A DNA stretch of 64,000 bases from Xiphias gladius (taxonomy: Eukaryota; Chordata; Actinopteri; Istiophoriformes; Xiphiidae): positions 15,308,546-15,372,545 of the forward strand of contig NC_053400.1 in assembly GCF_016859285.1 (NCBI RefSeq), given 5' to 3'. A program made the position numbers and the translations under genes. The notes beneath the pieces were generated by a model. The model ran no database searches, was not told the DNA's origin, and saw only the letters and a list, made by a program, of their open reading frames with translations. Of this stretch, positions 24,303 to 37,594 are shown in pieces (position 1 is the first letter of the stretch; every line of letters starts with the position of its first letter).

Positions 24303-26529
24303 AACAGTGACTCCTGTGCTGCTGCAATGACACGTTGATCAAATCATTACTTTATGAGTACATAAAGTACAAAATAAACTTAAATCCAGGTTCATGAGAG
24401 CAGCTGTGCTGTGTAATCAGCTCTATATACGTTTAAAATGAGTGATGACAGCAGAGAAAGTTAGAGGCAGCAGAGAGTTGTCTTCTTTACTGAAACACAG
24501 CCCCAATCAGGCATTAGGCCTCAGTGAGCTTCAAACAAACTACTTCTGAAAAAACCATTTTAACTCAAGGTCCACTTATTTCCAGAGCTTTTAAGAACAT
24601 TTTATGGCGCTTCTCGGTGGATGAAGTTTGCTCAGTTGCCTGCATGTGATCTAAGTATGGGTTCAACTTGAAATGAACCAGGTTGGTCAGAACTCTGTTC
24701 TGCTCAGTTTGTTTGACACATAATTAGGTCTTTACATGATCATTTTCCAGTAGGTTTTTTTCTGGTCTCACTAAAATATGACTTTTCATTTCCAAAAAGC
24801 TCAGTTTTGGTGTAAGAAAGTGTTGACTCCAGCTTCATGTAGACTGTGAATGTGGAGCCAAACGAGAGAAAAAGAGTCTTATTTTCAGATTTAGGCAGCA
24901 TAGTGTTGATATAACTACTATGTGTGTTTGTGCACGTGTTGATGTTTATGTTTTGTGAAACTGAATATTTGTGTATGGATTTATTAAAATGTAAACGTGT
25001 GTGTGAATGACTGGATCTGCATGTGTCAGTGAAAGTGTGTGAATAAGGTGTCTGTATGGACTGTAATAGTGTGTATGTATGAGTGTACTCAGTGTGTAGT
25101 TGTGTGAGCTCATGTGTGTACCTGTTGGAATTTGTGACCAATTCTGTATAGTGTGTGTGCGTGTGAATCTATATGTGTGTGTGTGTGTGTGTGTGAGTGA
25201 AGACAGCATATGGACAGTGCCCTCCCTTCCTGTAGGGAGGGGAACAATGTGGCTCTCTGTGAACCACAGCTTGACCTCTGACCTCTTAGGATCACTCACA
25301 CACACACATACACACAAAGAGAGAGATACACACATATAAACCCAGATACCTAGACGCACATACGCAGATATACATCCACTCTCAGCCAGCCAGCTGTCCG
25401 CACTGATGTGACTGTCCCACACAGAGAGGAGAGAGGAGGTGAGAGTGACCGTCAGGCAGACAGACAGGATTGTTTTCTCAGGCTGGAATTCACTCTGACT
25501 TTTTTAAACCAACGTGTCACCCAGCAGGGAAACCAACACACAGCTGCAGACACTCTTTTCCCATTTCAATCATTTCTTCCAACTGTAGATCCCTGTGACC
25601 TCGTGAATTAGGAAGCAAGAACATGTCCTCACCTTAAACGGCTGTGAGTGGTTTTGGCCTACAGTGACGCAAACAATATATAACCGACACCAGAAGTCTT
25701 AGTGATATCCTCACGTTTTTAATTTGTTCTGGTGTTAATCCTCATTAGGTCTCCATCCGAATGCAGTGCACATTTTAAACAAGCTCCTGAAGGTGTGACA
25801 ACGTTATGTAATCAAAAGGACATCTTGTAACTTTGTAATTCGAGGTAAATAATGGCATGTCCATGTTGCTTCATAACCCAAAATGTTGTCCACGCTCCTT
25901 TCATGATGCTGTGTGATGTGATTGTGTGTTGCTGTTCTGGTGTTTTTTTTTTCTGTAGAGATCCTGCATATACCTTGGCAGAAATAAGACAAGAAGAAGC
26001 AGTAGTAAAGACCTCAAAGCGAACTAAAATCATATTTCTGCTCAAGTTATCAATATCTCAACTTTTTGACCTCAGCTGAATGTAAGTTCACAAAATTCTT
26101 TTCTCATCGTTTTCTATGTGCTGGAGAAGTTTTCCCAATCCAACCTGACAGTCACAGAAAGCACGCACTATCTCTTCAATTGGGCAGGATGACACGTCAG
26201 CCTAACAGCTTTCTGCTGTTTTGGTGGCATTTTTGGTTATTTAGAGATCAAACATGAAAAAAAGTAACTCTGCCAGCAAGACAAAATTTTCCAAAAACAG
26301 GTCAAATGCCTGTGATCACATGACCGTCAAACCTCAGCATTTTTGTACATTCCCTTTTTCCTCGCCACAATGAATCAGCAGACATTGTTTTCATGTTCAT
26401 CCACTTTGAAGAAAAATCTGTTTTTGGTGGTTGAAAACACCAGCTTAATGAGAACATAAAAACAACATAAAAGAGGTCAGTTTTTAACATGTCAGATTTA
26501 GCCACATTAGTGTGGATTTGGCCTTTCTT

Positions 26530-26564
26530 GGATTGGCTGAGTGCATTTTGCACTCAGCCAATCC
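26530..26564. repeat. Perfect 16-bp hairpin, 3-nt loop
   Basis: GGATTGGCTGAGTGCA, loop TTT, then TGCACTCAGCCAATCC, an exact reverse complement. No gene nearby; no T-run follows that would suggest a terminator-like use. Confidence 0.95.
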
Positions 26565-27283
26565 TTGCTCAACAGCTCTTGAGTGGTAGATGTTGAGTGA
26601 AGATCATTTTCAAATCTGAACCTGAAACCTTTTGGTTACAGTCAAGCTAGTCACCATCAGCCAGCTTTTACATACAGCAGCTCTCACTTTGTCCCACTAT
26701 TTGTTATTGCACCACTACCCTGCAGGTAAATAAATTATGGTTATACTGGACACACTGTACGTCAATGTAATATTAATGAACTTCATTTTATTTGTACTAA
26801 ATATTTGAAATCGTACCTGAAGTTTTTAATTCCAAAGTTTAAAAATGTAGGCAAACTGTCTCAGCCTTAAAACACAGGAAAAACACGTTTAGCTGTAATA
26901 CAGTTTAAAAAACATTGTCAGTTCTAACAAAACTTACTTTACAGACAGTACCAGATGAAGAAAATGTGTTAATATGAATTTGTCCAGTAAAACATGAAAC
27001 ATGACAGCCCTCACTGACCCCCAGATGTTCTGAATCCAGTGCACCTCCTTCCTCCTAGTTCAACTGTTTGATCCTCTAGATGCCTTTTTGGTGAATTACG
27101 GCTAAACGCGGAGGACAAAAAGAAAAGGAGGGCAGGACGAACAGAGCAGAGAAGGACAAGAGGATGAGGAGAGAGATGAGGTGAGAGGAGAAGGGAAAAG
27201 AAAAAAAGAGGTGAAGAGGAGCATAGCAGCAGCTGGCAGGTGTCAGGAGTCACAAAGGACCATCTGTCCATCCAGTGCTATCT

Positions 27284-27284
<1 letters not shown>

Positions 27285-27329
<45 letters not shown>
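27285..27329. repeat. (CA)n microsatellite
   Basis: 45 bp of uninterrupted CA. Confidence 0.97.
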
Positions 27330-27335
<6 letters not shown>

Positions 27336-27619
27336 TACATTAAACTTTCTTCCTCACAGGGACATGCCTCGACACAGCCGCTTACCCTCTTTTCCCCTGA
27401 TTGGTCTTTTTTCTTAGTTTTCATCTTAGTGTCACATTCAGGTTTATTTTCCACAGTTTATTTCTCTCTACTGACTGTTTGGCTGACTGCGTTAGTGTTA
27501 GCTGGCTGTTTACAGTAAAATACATGCTTTTAGTTCCAGTCTTGTATAATTTTTTGGTTTAACTCCACAGGTCTCCACCTCATGGGAGTCAGACAAATCC
27601 AGAGAAGCCGTGATGTGTG

Positions 27620-27880
27620 TGTGTGTGTACGTACATGTCTTTCTATGGTTGTGTGGACAAATTTCTGTTTGAAACCATCGTTGTGAGGACATTTTGGCCG
27701 GTCCTCTCAATATAAAAGGGCCGTTTGATGGTTACAACTTGGTTTTAAGGTTCAGGTTAGAATCAGGTTTAGGTTAGGGTCACGGTAAGGGTTGGGGTTG
27801 GGCATTTAGTTGTGATGGTCAAGGTTAGGGCAAGGGGCTATGGAATGCATTAAGTCAACGAGTGTCTTCACAACTAATGT
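27620..27880. repeat. Dispersed repeat, GGACATTTTGGCCGGTCCTC type
   Basis: GTGAGGACATTTTGGCCGGTCCTC followed by AGGTTAGGGT-rich sequence. A relative lies at 39,440-39,690. Confidence 0.6.
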
Positions 27881-29144
27881 AAGACGTGTGTGTGTGTGTG
27901 TGTGTGTGTTTTGGGGGAGCTCCTATGTGTCATACAGTCTCACAGTTTCACACAACAGGAAACCATGTCCGTTTCCTGAAGAACTCTTTTATTCTTCATT
28001 CTTACTTTCCTTATCCTCACACTTTCTCACCATTTTACTGTACTTACTTTATCTTTTAATTTGCACTTGTTTCTCCTTCAGTGTCTTTCGAAGTTCCGTT
28101 TTCTTCTAGCCAGAAACAACGCAAAAACAGCTCTTGACTATGGACCTTACTTGTGCAGTATCATGCCATAAAATAAGCAGCACGCTACAAGTGAAACGAA
28201 ATGATGTTTGGTCAAAGCCCCCATTATAAAGTCCCTGTCAGCTCTTTGTCATTTCGGAATTGTCTCAGTGCTACATATAGCAAGGGACAAAAAGTTCATA
28301 ATGAACGACTGTCCTATGCGACAAACACATGAGTTACAAGAGAGAACTGCTGGAAACCAACACACACTAATGACTAAGAGTCAAAAGAAAACAAATCACA
28401 CACAAAGGGAGCTATAAGTCAAACAAGTCATGAGACACAGTCATTAAGTGCATGTACAAATGTGTTGTGTGTGTGTATGTGTGTGTGTATGTGTGTATGT
28501 GTGTGTGGGTTAGAGAAACTCCTGAGGAATGCTCTAAGTGCAGTATTGTAGTAGTAGCTCTAAACGGGAAATGGATTCCCAGAGACAGGAAGTAACTTCG
28601 TGGAGAGAGGAAGTGTTTGCCAGCATCCGCCCTCTGTCTGCTGGATGGGGAAGGAAGGAGAAAGGAGGGGGTTGGGGGGCGTAGGGAGAGGGAGAATGAA
28701 TTAGAGAGCTGTATTAGGAAGAAGAGTGAGAGCAACAGAGTGTGTTGGGGGTGTGAGGGAGATCCAGATGACTTCTGACCTTTCCTAAAAAACACAAAAA
28801 CAAGAAGATCTTATTTGTCTTTTTTTTTTTTTTTTTTTTGGGAAAGACCAGTCTGACCGGTGCATCATCCACTTATGGCTGAATTATATTCCAAAATAGC
28901 ACTGTCCTGGGGCAGTTGAGGTGGATTAGCTTTAGTGTACCTGATATACACCAAACCTGAGAGCCCCTTTGACATAATGCATAATATAAACATCACACAT
29001 TTGGAGTGTGGTCAAGCAAGAGACCAAATAGGAAACATGGTGATTGTCATATTCCATATATGGCCAAAAGTCAGTGCAAGTGACCTGGGCAATCTATTTC
29101 TAAAGGAAATAAAAGAAATTGCCAAGAAAAAACTGCATCACCTG

Positions 29145-30391
29145 TTAAAGGTATAGTAACTAATTCTAAATTAATACACTCTTTTCAAATACAGTGAAAT
29201 ACAGCAAATATCTCCTCATGGTCTGCTAGCTGTCTGTTCTGTGTGTGCGCTGAAAAAAAAGCTGATGTTCCTACACAGTCCTGGCTCTGTAAATGGGAAA
29301 CAAACAAAGCGTCTCCGAACGAGCCACACAACACTATTCCAGCCAAGCAGCAACAGGGGGCGTTCATGCTCGTGCACAGGACAAGGGAAAGAAGAAGAGA
29401 AGAGGGGAGATGGGGGAAAGGGGCAGTGGGAGTGAGAGGCGCTGAATCTGGCACAGGCTAACAGATAGTGCCAATTTAAGGATTACCGGGGGAAGGAGAA
29501 GGAGCAGTCATGCAACTCTTTGCCCTTGCCATGATCAGGCAAGGGCGAAGAGCTGCACTAACATCGGCAAGGCTTTCCAACCGAGAGTTGGAAGGCTTGA
29601 AGACAGATGCAGAGGTTGCTCTGTTTCTGCTCTACAGGTGGGTAACATTAGTTTTGCTGTGTTTCGTGGAGCCAATAGGTCAGTATTGTTTTGTCCTCTT
29701 TGCTAATGTTTGTGATAGCTAATCCCAACTGCGTAGTCAGCAAGCAGGTACCTGTGTCACATTCGTGTGTCCGGTAACATTAAATTACTTGCCCACGGGC
29801 ATTCGGCTTACTCTCTAGTTTGCCAAGATATGGTATTGCTGTGATATTAGCTATTGCAGCAGGAGAGTTGTGAGTATCACTGTCTGCATGTTAGCTTTAC
29901 AGCAGCAACTGTAGCCAAAGTTTGCTGTCTCGTAGTTTGCTGTATTTCATGGTATTTGTCAGTAAATTTGCAAAGGGTTTTATATCCACAAAGTCCTTAA
30001 AACAGAAGTTTTCATAATTTGAAATGCTATGCCAGGTAACGTTACCTTCTTTGTTTTCTTAGCTACAACGATCACTAGTTTCGTAAAAACAATCTAAAAA
30101 ACTAGCTCTCGCTCGATTTCATTACGTTGTATTTTGGATGCTGTGTTTGTGTGCATGTCGTTTGTTTGATGACGTTTTATATTATAAGGTTAGTTTTGCT
30201 TCAGCTATGAGAAAGAGTATCCACTTCCATGCCGTATAAGATGCTCTGGATTCTGCTATTGTATCATTGCCTTGGCCATGATTTTAGAGGGTGGGGCCTC
30301 TGAAGGAGCGCCGAAGGAAGGGGTGGATTTGTTTTGCTGTAGAGTTCAAACACCAACAGTCGTCCTCCAGAATCGCTTACTCCACCTTTAA
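29145..30391. mobile_element. Putative non-autonomous DNA element with TTAAAGGT termini
   Basis: Left TTAAAGGTATAGTAA and right TTACTCCACCTTTAA are inverted repeats. The interior, including CAACAGGGGGCGTTCATGCT and ATTTTAGAGGGTGGGGCCTC, is familiar teleost repeat sequence. No target-site duplication is clear because the right flank is poly(A). Contains a decayed coding motif at about 29,560-29,640 and two hairpins. Confidence 0.6.
29509..29555. repeat. 20-bp-stem inverted repeat
   Basis: TGCAACTCTTTGCCCTTGCC and GGCAAGGGCGAAGAGCTGCA flank ATGATCA; arms pair with two mismatches. A second short hairpin (TTCCAAC ... GTTGGAA) follows about 17 bp later. Confidence 0.8.
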
Positions 30392-30969
30392 AAAAAAAAA
30401 AAAAACTCAGATACTAAAAGGTGGTCATCATTATTATTGCCACTGTGGGAAGTAGTCAATACTCTGAAAATGAACTGTATACCTAAATGGAATTTTTTGC
30501 TCTCTCATAAGGTCTTTAAACATTTTGTAACACTTTTCTGTGACGTGGAAAAACGCCCAGGGTTGTTCTTAGAGAAGATTCAGATCTCAATTGTCAAAGG
30601 GGTCATGTGTTAACAGGTGAAATCTGATTCTAAACTATTAGTCAAAAAATGCCACGCCATAGGGACACCACTTGCATCAAGTTTAAATCCAGGTTTAATC
30701 CCAGTTAGGAGAAATACGTATGTTAACAGTGATCACTGATATATTAGACAATTGCATTCCAATTTCTTCCTACTTTGTGGTAACAGTGTGAGGAAGTCCC
30801 TCTACAGTCCTGTCTCATAGAATTTACTTCTATATACGACTAAACTGCAACAGTAACAACAGTACATTTTGTAGGAAAGATAATCGCTGGCAGGACTGTG
30901 TTCAGATGCAACATATATTTTGAATGAATGAAGCGCTTCATTTATTAAAAGCAGCGGAGTTGCCAGGAG

Positions 30970-31230
30970 ATGGTTGGGCTGGATGTTGGGTGTACAAAGT
31001 GTATGACTGTCACACCAGAGACCAGAGATCACATCCACAGTCCCATATGTGGTTTAGGCAGCAATAGCACTTTGGTTAAGGTTATGGAAAGATCGGGTTT
31101 TTGGTTAAGTGTAACTAAACATGTTGTGTCTGAAGTCACTGTGAAATTTTTCTGTATTAAACCAGACCACGATCTTTCCCTAACCTTAACCAAGACATGT
31201 GAGTGCCTAAACATATCCATAAACTAGAAA
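30970..31230. repeat. Dispersed repeat with long inverted arms
   Basis: TTTGGTTAAGGTTATGGAAAGATCG (about 31,071) pairs with CGATCTTTCCCTAACCTTAACCAAG (about 31,170) across a roughly 75-bp loop. The TTGGTTAAGGTTAGGGAAAGATC motif is common in fish genomes. Confidence 0.7.
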
Positions 31231-31249
31231 TTACCAGCTCATGGTTCTA

Positions 31250-31720
31250 TGCCTCCGCCAACCAGTCAAGTTAAACTTTACATCCATGTTTGTCCAGACT
31301 CTATACAATATATGCAGTGAAGACTTTGAAAGAATGTAATAAAAGGTATTAAGTGTATTTTATCATAATTAGCATATGAATTCTTCAGTTATGGCCAAAA
31401 ATGTGTTTGTGAGGTCACAGTGACCTTGACCTCTGACCACCAAAATCAAATTAGTTCATCCTTGAGTCCAAGTGAAAGGTTGTGCCAGTTGTAATGTAAT
31501 TCCCTCCAGGCGTTCCTGAGATACCACAATTACAAGAATGGGATGGACATGAGGTCACAGTGACATTGACCTTAGACCTTTGACCTCCAAAATGTAATCA
31601 GTTCATCCTTGAGTCCAAGTGAATGGTTGTGCCAAATTTGAAGAAATTCCCTCGAGGCGTTCCTGAGATATGTTCACGGACAACCCGAAAATGGCTGTCG
31701 CCAGCATGGAAGCATAAACA
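31250..31720. repeat. Teleost dispersed repeat with two about 160-bp internal copies
   Basis: GAGGTCACAGTGAC...TTGACC...CCAAAAT...AGTTCATCCTTGAGTCCAAGTGAA occurs twice (from about 31,411 and 31,550), ending in GGACAACCCGAAAA and GGCTGTCGCC. I recognise the motif as a widespread fish repeat. Confidence 0.75.
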
Positions 31721-31735
31721 GTTTAATAATGCTAT

Positions 31736-32036
31736 AGTCACTACAAGTTGACCTGACCTCAAACCCATCCAACACCTTTAGGATGAACTGGCCGACTGTG
31801 AGCCAGGCAATATTCCCCCAACATCAGTGATCAATCTCACAAATGCTCTTGTGGCTGAATGGTAGAAAATCCCTGCAGCAAGGTTTAGAAATCTTCCGGA
31901 AAGACTGAAACCAGAAGAATAGAAGCTGTAATGGCAGCAGATTAGTGCCCATGGTTTTGCAATCACATATGGGTGTAATGTTCAAGTGTCCAGATACTTT
32001 GTCTGGGTGTCTACATAGTTTTGGCAGTGTAGTGTA
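31736..32036 (+). mobile_element. 3' fragment of a second Tc1-like element
   Basis: Reads GCTGAATGGTAGAAAATCCCTGCAGC, encoding AEW then, after a stop, KIPAARFRNLPERLKPEE, which resembles a Tc1 transposase C-terminus. It is followed by CCAGATACTTTGTCTGGGTGTCTACATAGTTTTGGCAGTGTAG, a degraded terminal repeat. The 5' part is absent. Confidence 0.65.
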
Positions 32037-32209
32037 CTCACATCACTAGAGAGCAGATAAAAAGTTGTATGTGTCCAGTTCACTTGGTGCTCTCACAGTC
32101 CATTGTCAAATCTGTCTTGAGAGAGTAGTTTTTAATGTCCAGTGATCCTCACACTCTTAAAAAAATCCCAAGAGAGATTTATTGAGGTGGAAGGTCCGGT
32201 GTGTAGCTC

Positions 32210-32212
<3 letters not shown>

Positions 32213-32269
<57 letters not shown>
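32213..32269. repeat. (GT)n microsatellite
   Basis: 57 bp of GT ending in GCGCGC. Confidence 0.97.
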
Positions 32270-32274
<5 letters not shown>

Positions 32275-32615
32275 CTATATGTATGCCTGTCTTGGTAAGT
32301 AGCTGAGGAACTTGAGTTTGCAGAGTTCAGAGTAGGAGCAACAGACCAAACACACACACACATGCAAACACACATGTGCTGGATGTATATTTTGGTACCT
32401 CGTATCCAAGTTGCATGGACAGAGAATGATTTTCCACAGCTGTTCTTCAGTATCGTTGGCTTCGGTGGTACAAAAATGAAACAAATATTTAGGTTTGAAA
32501 CTAAAGCTCAGCCAAAGCACAGGGACAGACAGGAAACTGCCTGCTGTAGGGAGTTTACACTCTTCCTCACTGTCGTGTTTGGGGAGAAGATGGGGTTTCA
32601 GCAGTAGTATCTCAG

Positions 32616-32700
32616 CTTAGGCTACATCCACAATAAGGTGGATAAGGCCAAATTGGAGTGTTTTCAAATTTAGCCTTTTTAGCGTGGACATAGCCTTAGC
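32616..32700. mobile_element. Miniature inverted-repeat element (about 85 bp)
   Basis: TTAGGCTACATCCACA and GCGTGGACATAGCCTTAGCC are inverted ends of the AGGCTATGTCCAC type. A related single end lies at 23,570-23,665. Confidence 0.65.
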
Positions 32701-35700
32701 CTATTTTCTCGTTGCTTAATTGAACTGATCTTTCTGCACTTAGTTGTACAAGCAGAGAGATGAGGAAAGATACATCCTGTGGCGTTCATAAAATCATCTC
32801 ATCACAGACTAAGAAAAAATAAATACAACTGCAGATCATAGCTTCTGTTGCTTGTCATCCCTGTTGTATTTTCATTAAAAATCCCCTCCAGTTTAAATGT
32901 TTTAATAAATATATAAGCTTTTAATAATATCATGTGTCTGATATGGTTTTCCTCAAACACAAATTCAGTTACCTAAAATTCTTACCACATTTAACCAAAT
33001 GTTACTCCAAAAAATCCTTGATACTTTCCTGTAAGAGAGAAACTATTATAGAACATTATTCCCTACATGGTTGTTTATTCATTGTGTCTTAGGCATGAGA
33101 CAAAGGTAGAATAAAAGACATCTTCTTTGGCCTCTACACTGAGGAGGGATTACTGTATTACATGATAAAAAAAAACACATGAATGACATCACCACAGTCA
33201 TGTTATACAGTGCTAACTAGTTGTGTTCACTTATGACGTTTGATGCAAATCTCCTTTCATTGTAAAGTGCTGCAAACAGTTGCTTGATATAAATTTAGGT
33301 CACCACTTTCGTTGCTCAGTAACGTGAAGATAGAGGGAGGGGAATGTTGCTTAATCAATCAGCAGGTTAACTATTTACTTAACCAATACTAAACAACTGT
33401 AAAACAGGTGAACATGTCAAACCATTTATTCAGCCGCCAATAATAATTAACTTATGAGGCTACTAATTTCAAGATTGCACATCAAAACAAACATTCAATT
33501 CCAGGTTTCCTGTGGGCCCTCCCCATGTTGGGGTCCTGGGTAGTCAGTTCCGCTGTTCTCCTCACTACTAGCCGCTAGTTGATATAGGATATAAAATGCT
33601 AATTTAATTGCAGTGTGACAGATTTTGTTTGAATCTTTTGCTAGGTAACCATGATTCCAAACAACACCAAACTCTGATGGAGAATCATTGTGTGAACATG
33701 GGACTGGGCCAAACTATTGTATGCTGCACGCAGAAAAAATACACATGCTTGTAAATGGGGAAAGTAAGCTTTTTTTTTTATCAAGTGGAGCAGTCTGTAC
33801 AAGCCAAGACTTGTACAGGACAATGATTAAAATGTCAAAAGACCCTAAATATTTTCTTTGAGACAGTTGACATTGAAATTTTCCAGTGTGTCTTTCCCTG
33901 GTCTGATTAACTCCCTGATTTCCAGTTACAGGTCACTCTACTACCTACAACTCCAAAACTGATTTACACTCTGCATAAGCTATTAGTAAAGTGTATTAGC
34001 CTTGTGCTAATACACAGCTTGCCATCAACATATCCCAACATGCTATGATCATATCCATGATAGAGTTGACTGTGATCAGAGTTTACATGCTCCAGCCAAT
34101 AAGCAGAAAAGTATAACATCACATCATCGTATTTGCGTGTGAGGAAACACATCCTAGGAGGGTCTATTTGGTCTTTTTTAAGTTGTATGGCTGCTGGTGT
34201 GTTTGTTCATTGTTGGTCCAGCCTCCTCTCTCCCATCTGCTGCTACTCATTAGCATGGAAACAGGACCAGGAGTGTTTTCACACATACACACACTGGCCA
34301 TTAATCAACAAGTCAGACCAGGGTCCATTCCCACACATACAAGCCACACAGATGAAAACAAAGGCCATACACACAGACACAGACACAGAGCCTAATCACA
34401 GAAACATCCCAGAGCACACTTTACTAGATCTCGGGCCACACCTGTCGTCTTAGCGGATCAGACCTGGTGACCCAAATTTTTGTCCATCAAATCTGGCAAC
34501 CTAGTGATGCCTCAATTGCTTTTTACTTTAAGTGATGACTGTTCCCTCGTGGCACCGTCAGTGAACACAAGGAGGTTTGTTCCCATCAGCTGTTCTCTTT
34601 TTTTGTCTTCATGGGATGAATTGGCAAGTATTATTGTGTGAATTTGCTGTCTAATTTGTCTAGCCATCATGAATGGGCATATTGAAGAGAAGAGTATATT
34701 CCCATGAACTGACAACCTTGTATAAATGTGAATGGTGTGTAAAGGGCAACCAGCAAACCATGTCGCAGACGGTGAAGACAATGCCAAATTGCCTTCATTT
34801 TGGGAAGTACAAATTTATTCCGAGCCTGAATTTAATTTAAAAAAAACAAACAGAATGTCGATTTAGTGCATTACAGAAAGATATAAAAACAAGAATAGTA
34901 AAATATATGAGGAGGGCATAAAGGCAGTGAGCACATTAATAAAAGAAACTGATAAGAAAAAAAGAAGAGCAACAAAAAGCTAAGCACAAAAATAATAATC
35001 TTTAAAATGGGTAAAATAAATTACTATTCAAACTGTAGAGTGATTTATGAAATAATTTTAAATTGTCTCCATCTAAAGTAACCTCTGAGGTGTACTATGA
35101 GGTCTGAATAATATAACTTTACAATCATTGATAAGCTGTGGAAATTGGATAACATTTTGTGGCAGTTTAAATAACTCCCATGGCATTATGCACGATCTTA
35201 TGGTGAGTGGCTGATGCAGGCCCAAGCAGAGATGCAGCAATCATATTGTGGATTTAATCTGATTCATTGTTGGTTTTTTTTACTGCATGTGATCACAGTT
35301 TCTCACTTTCTAAGTCTTCACCACTGTATGATATCAAACAAAGCTTGATTCCACCTAAAGAAGACTGCGCCATTGTCAAAGCAGTTTTCTCACAAAGACC
35401 GTTGTGGAAGCGTTACAGGGAAGAAATTATAAAGCTTATGTTCATACTGTGCTTCAGACATGTAGTTCCATACAGCATTTGAAAAAGTTCAACGAAACAT
35501 GAAGCTTCTGTACCTCTACAGTGCTGCAGGACCCATCTTTACAAACTCATGTTTTGTGCCCAAGTGGTGTTCTAACACACAGAACTTAATGTTAAAAATA
35601 CCAGTTTTTAAAGATACCAAAGTAGGTAAGTCTAAAACTGCATGGCTATAATGATACACACAATTTTTACATATTTCCATTTTATGACGCAGCCATGCAC

Positions 35701-35838
35701 ACAAACAAACAACATGAGTTTGGATATTGTAACATTATACGGTTCTCACTGAAATGTTGAAATAAGCAGATACAGCATACATGTAGATAGGTAACAAAAT
35801 AAAACAGTAAAAAAAAACAAAAACAACATAAAGTGTCT

Positions 35839-35996
35839 TAGTTAGGTGTTGGGCCACCATAGGTCTCCAGAACAGTTTTGATGCTTTTTGGCATAGATTC
35901 TTCAACTTTGTGTCTTCAAGTCTACTGGTTTTAAAGACACGTCAATGGAGGGATGAACCCCATTCTTCAGAGCACTGTCTAACACACTGGTCCGGT
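35839..35996. repeat. Fragment of a fish DNA-transposon-like repeat
   Basis: GTGTTGGGCCACCATAGGTCTCCAGAACAGTTTTGATGC ... GGCATAGATTCTTC ... GGAGGGATGAACCCCATTCTTC ... GCACTGTCTAACACACTGGTCC is recognisable as a piece of a common teleost repeat. Confidence 0.55.
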
Positions 35997-37594
35997 AGGC
36001 CATCTTTTTCATACTCATACTCATAATTACATACCTTTCAGTGTCTCTTTGTGCCTTTGATGGAAGCATCTACTTTTCTTATCTTTCTACACTTATTTAT
36101 CTCCACTCATTTATTTCAGGCTTTTCCTTTAAAGTAATTTGTCACCCATCTATACTATGTTTGTAATATATGATATGTTAACTTGAGGAGACATTTAATA
36201 GGGAAATCAAAAGTTTTGAGGGTTCAGAAGAAATCGGAGGAGAGCATTAGGAGCATTGTGGTTCAGATACTTGGTTTTTGAAGTCTGATCCCAACAGTGT
36301 CAGCAACTATCCCACACCACTGCAACAGAGAGACTCAACCACAGTAGAGAAGTGCAAAGGTCTGACAAAGCTGCTGAGCTCTGGACTTTAACCTAGTGAA
36401 CAAATCAGCAACATCATTCTGTCAAAAGCAGGTAAAGCCGTTGTCTCTTCTCACCTGTTGCTAAAGAGCTGAATACAAATCAAACTCATTAGAGAGAGGT
36501 AGAAAGAGAGAGAGACATCTGCTGTCTCTGTATAACCCTCTCTCTCTCTCTCTCTCTCTCCCCTCCTGTGCATCCTCTGTGGCAACATCTGCTTCCTCCA
36601 CTGCTCTTTCCCATCGTGCAGTGGGCGTGTCCTTTGTGTTGCCCCCCAGTTTCATTGTTCTAGCCAATCATTGTCCTCGCCAAGCTGTTCCCACGATGCA
36701 CCAGTAATGACCAGAAGGCGCTGATGGGAGCTGGTGTCTCTGAAGGAATGACTCTCTTTACAACTGCTTTAACCCCCAGGGAGAAATGACAATAAACAAA
36801 ATAAAAACAAAAACAATGCTCTCAAAGAGAAATGAGAAATGTGGTTTGTTTAAAAACCCCTCAAAACTATGATTTAAATAAAAAATATATGCACATTAAC
36901 GATAGAAAAGGAAAAACAAATTTAGTAGAGTCATGTTTTGCAGATATTAACAGAGTCGGAAGAGAGAGACCATCGGGGAAAGAGGAAGAAAGAGGGGGAG
37001 AAAGAATAAATGAGAGAGAGATGGAGCTCTGGGAAAAGATCAGAGCCTGGTCCCTGGGGAGCTGCAACAGATGAAGTAGCTGAATAAGCTGTCTGTCATT
37101 GTTGACTCGGGCTGCTGTGGTCACTTCGTTTGTTCAAACTCAACAATGGAGGATGGCTGAGAGAGAAATCTCTGTTTTCCCACAAGATTTAGCCCAAAAA
37201 ATCCCTAGTCAGTGATGCTCTCTCTGTGTATGGGGATTTGTCCTGGTGACAAATTGAAATGCTAATAAAGGAGAGAGTGGAGAGGGTGTAAAGTCAGTGA
37301 GTCACTGTTATGATGCTGTTTCTTTTGTTGTGACCGCAACTACAAATGAGCAAAAAGATGAAAACACGAAGAGAAGAAAAGGCTTGAAATGTATATACTC
37401 TGTGATCACAAAAATTGAGGCACTAATAGAAAAGGCTTTTGTGTTGCTATTTTACATATTGAATGGTCAAGTGACATTTAAATTTGAATTTTAAACTTGA
37501 GTAAATAAAGCAAATACAACACACCAGTGAGTCAGAGACAGTAGAACAAATCTAGATGTTTTCTGACCCTGGTCATTTGGTCCATAAAGTAAAG

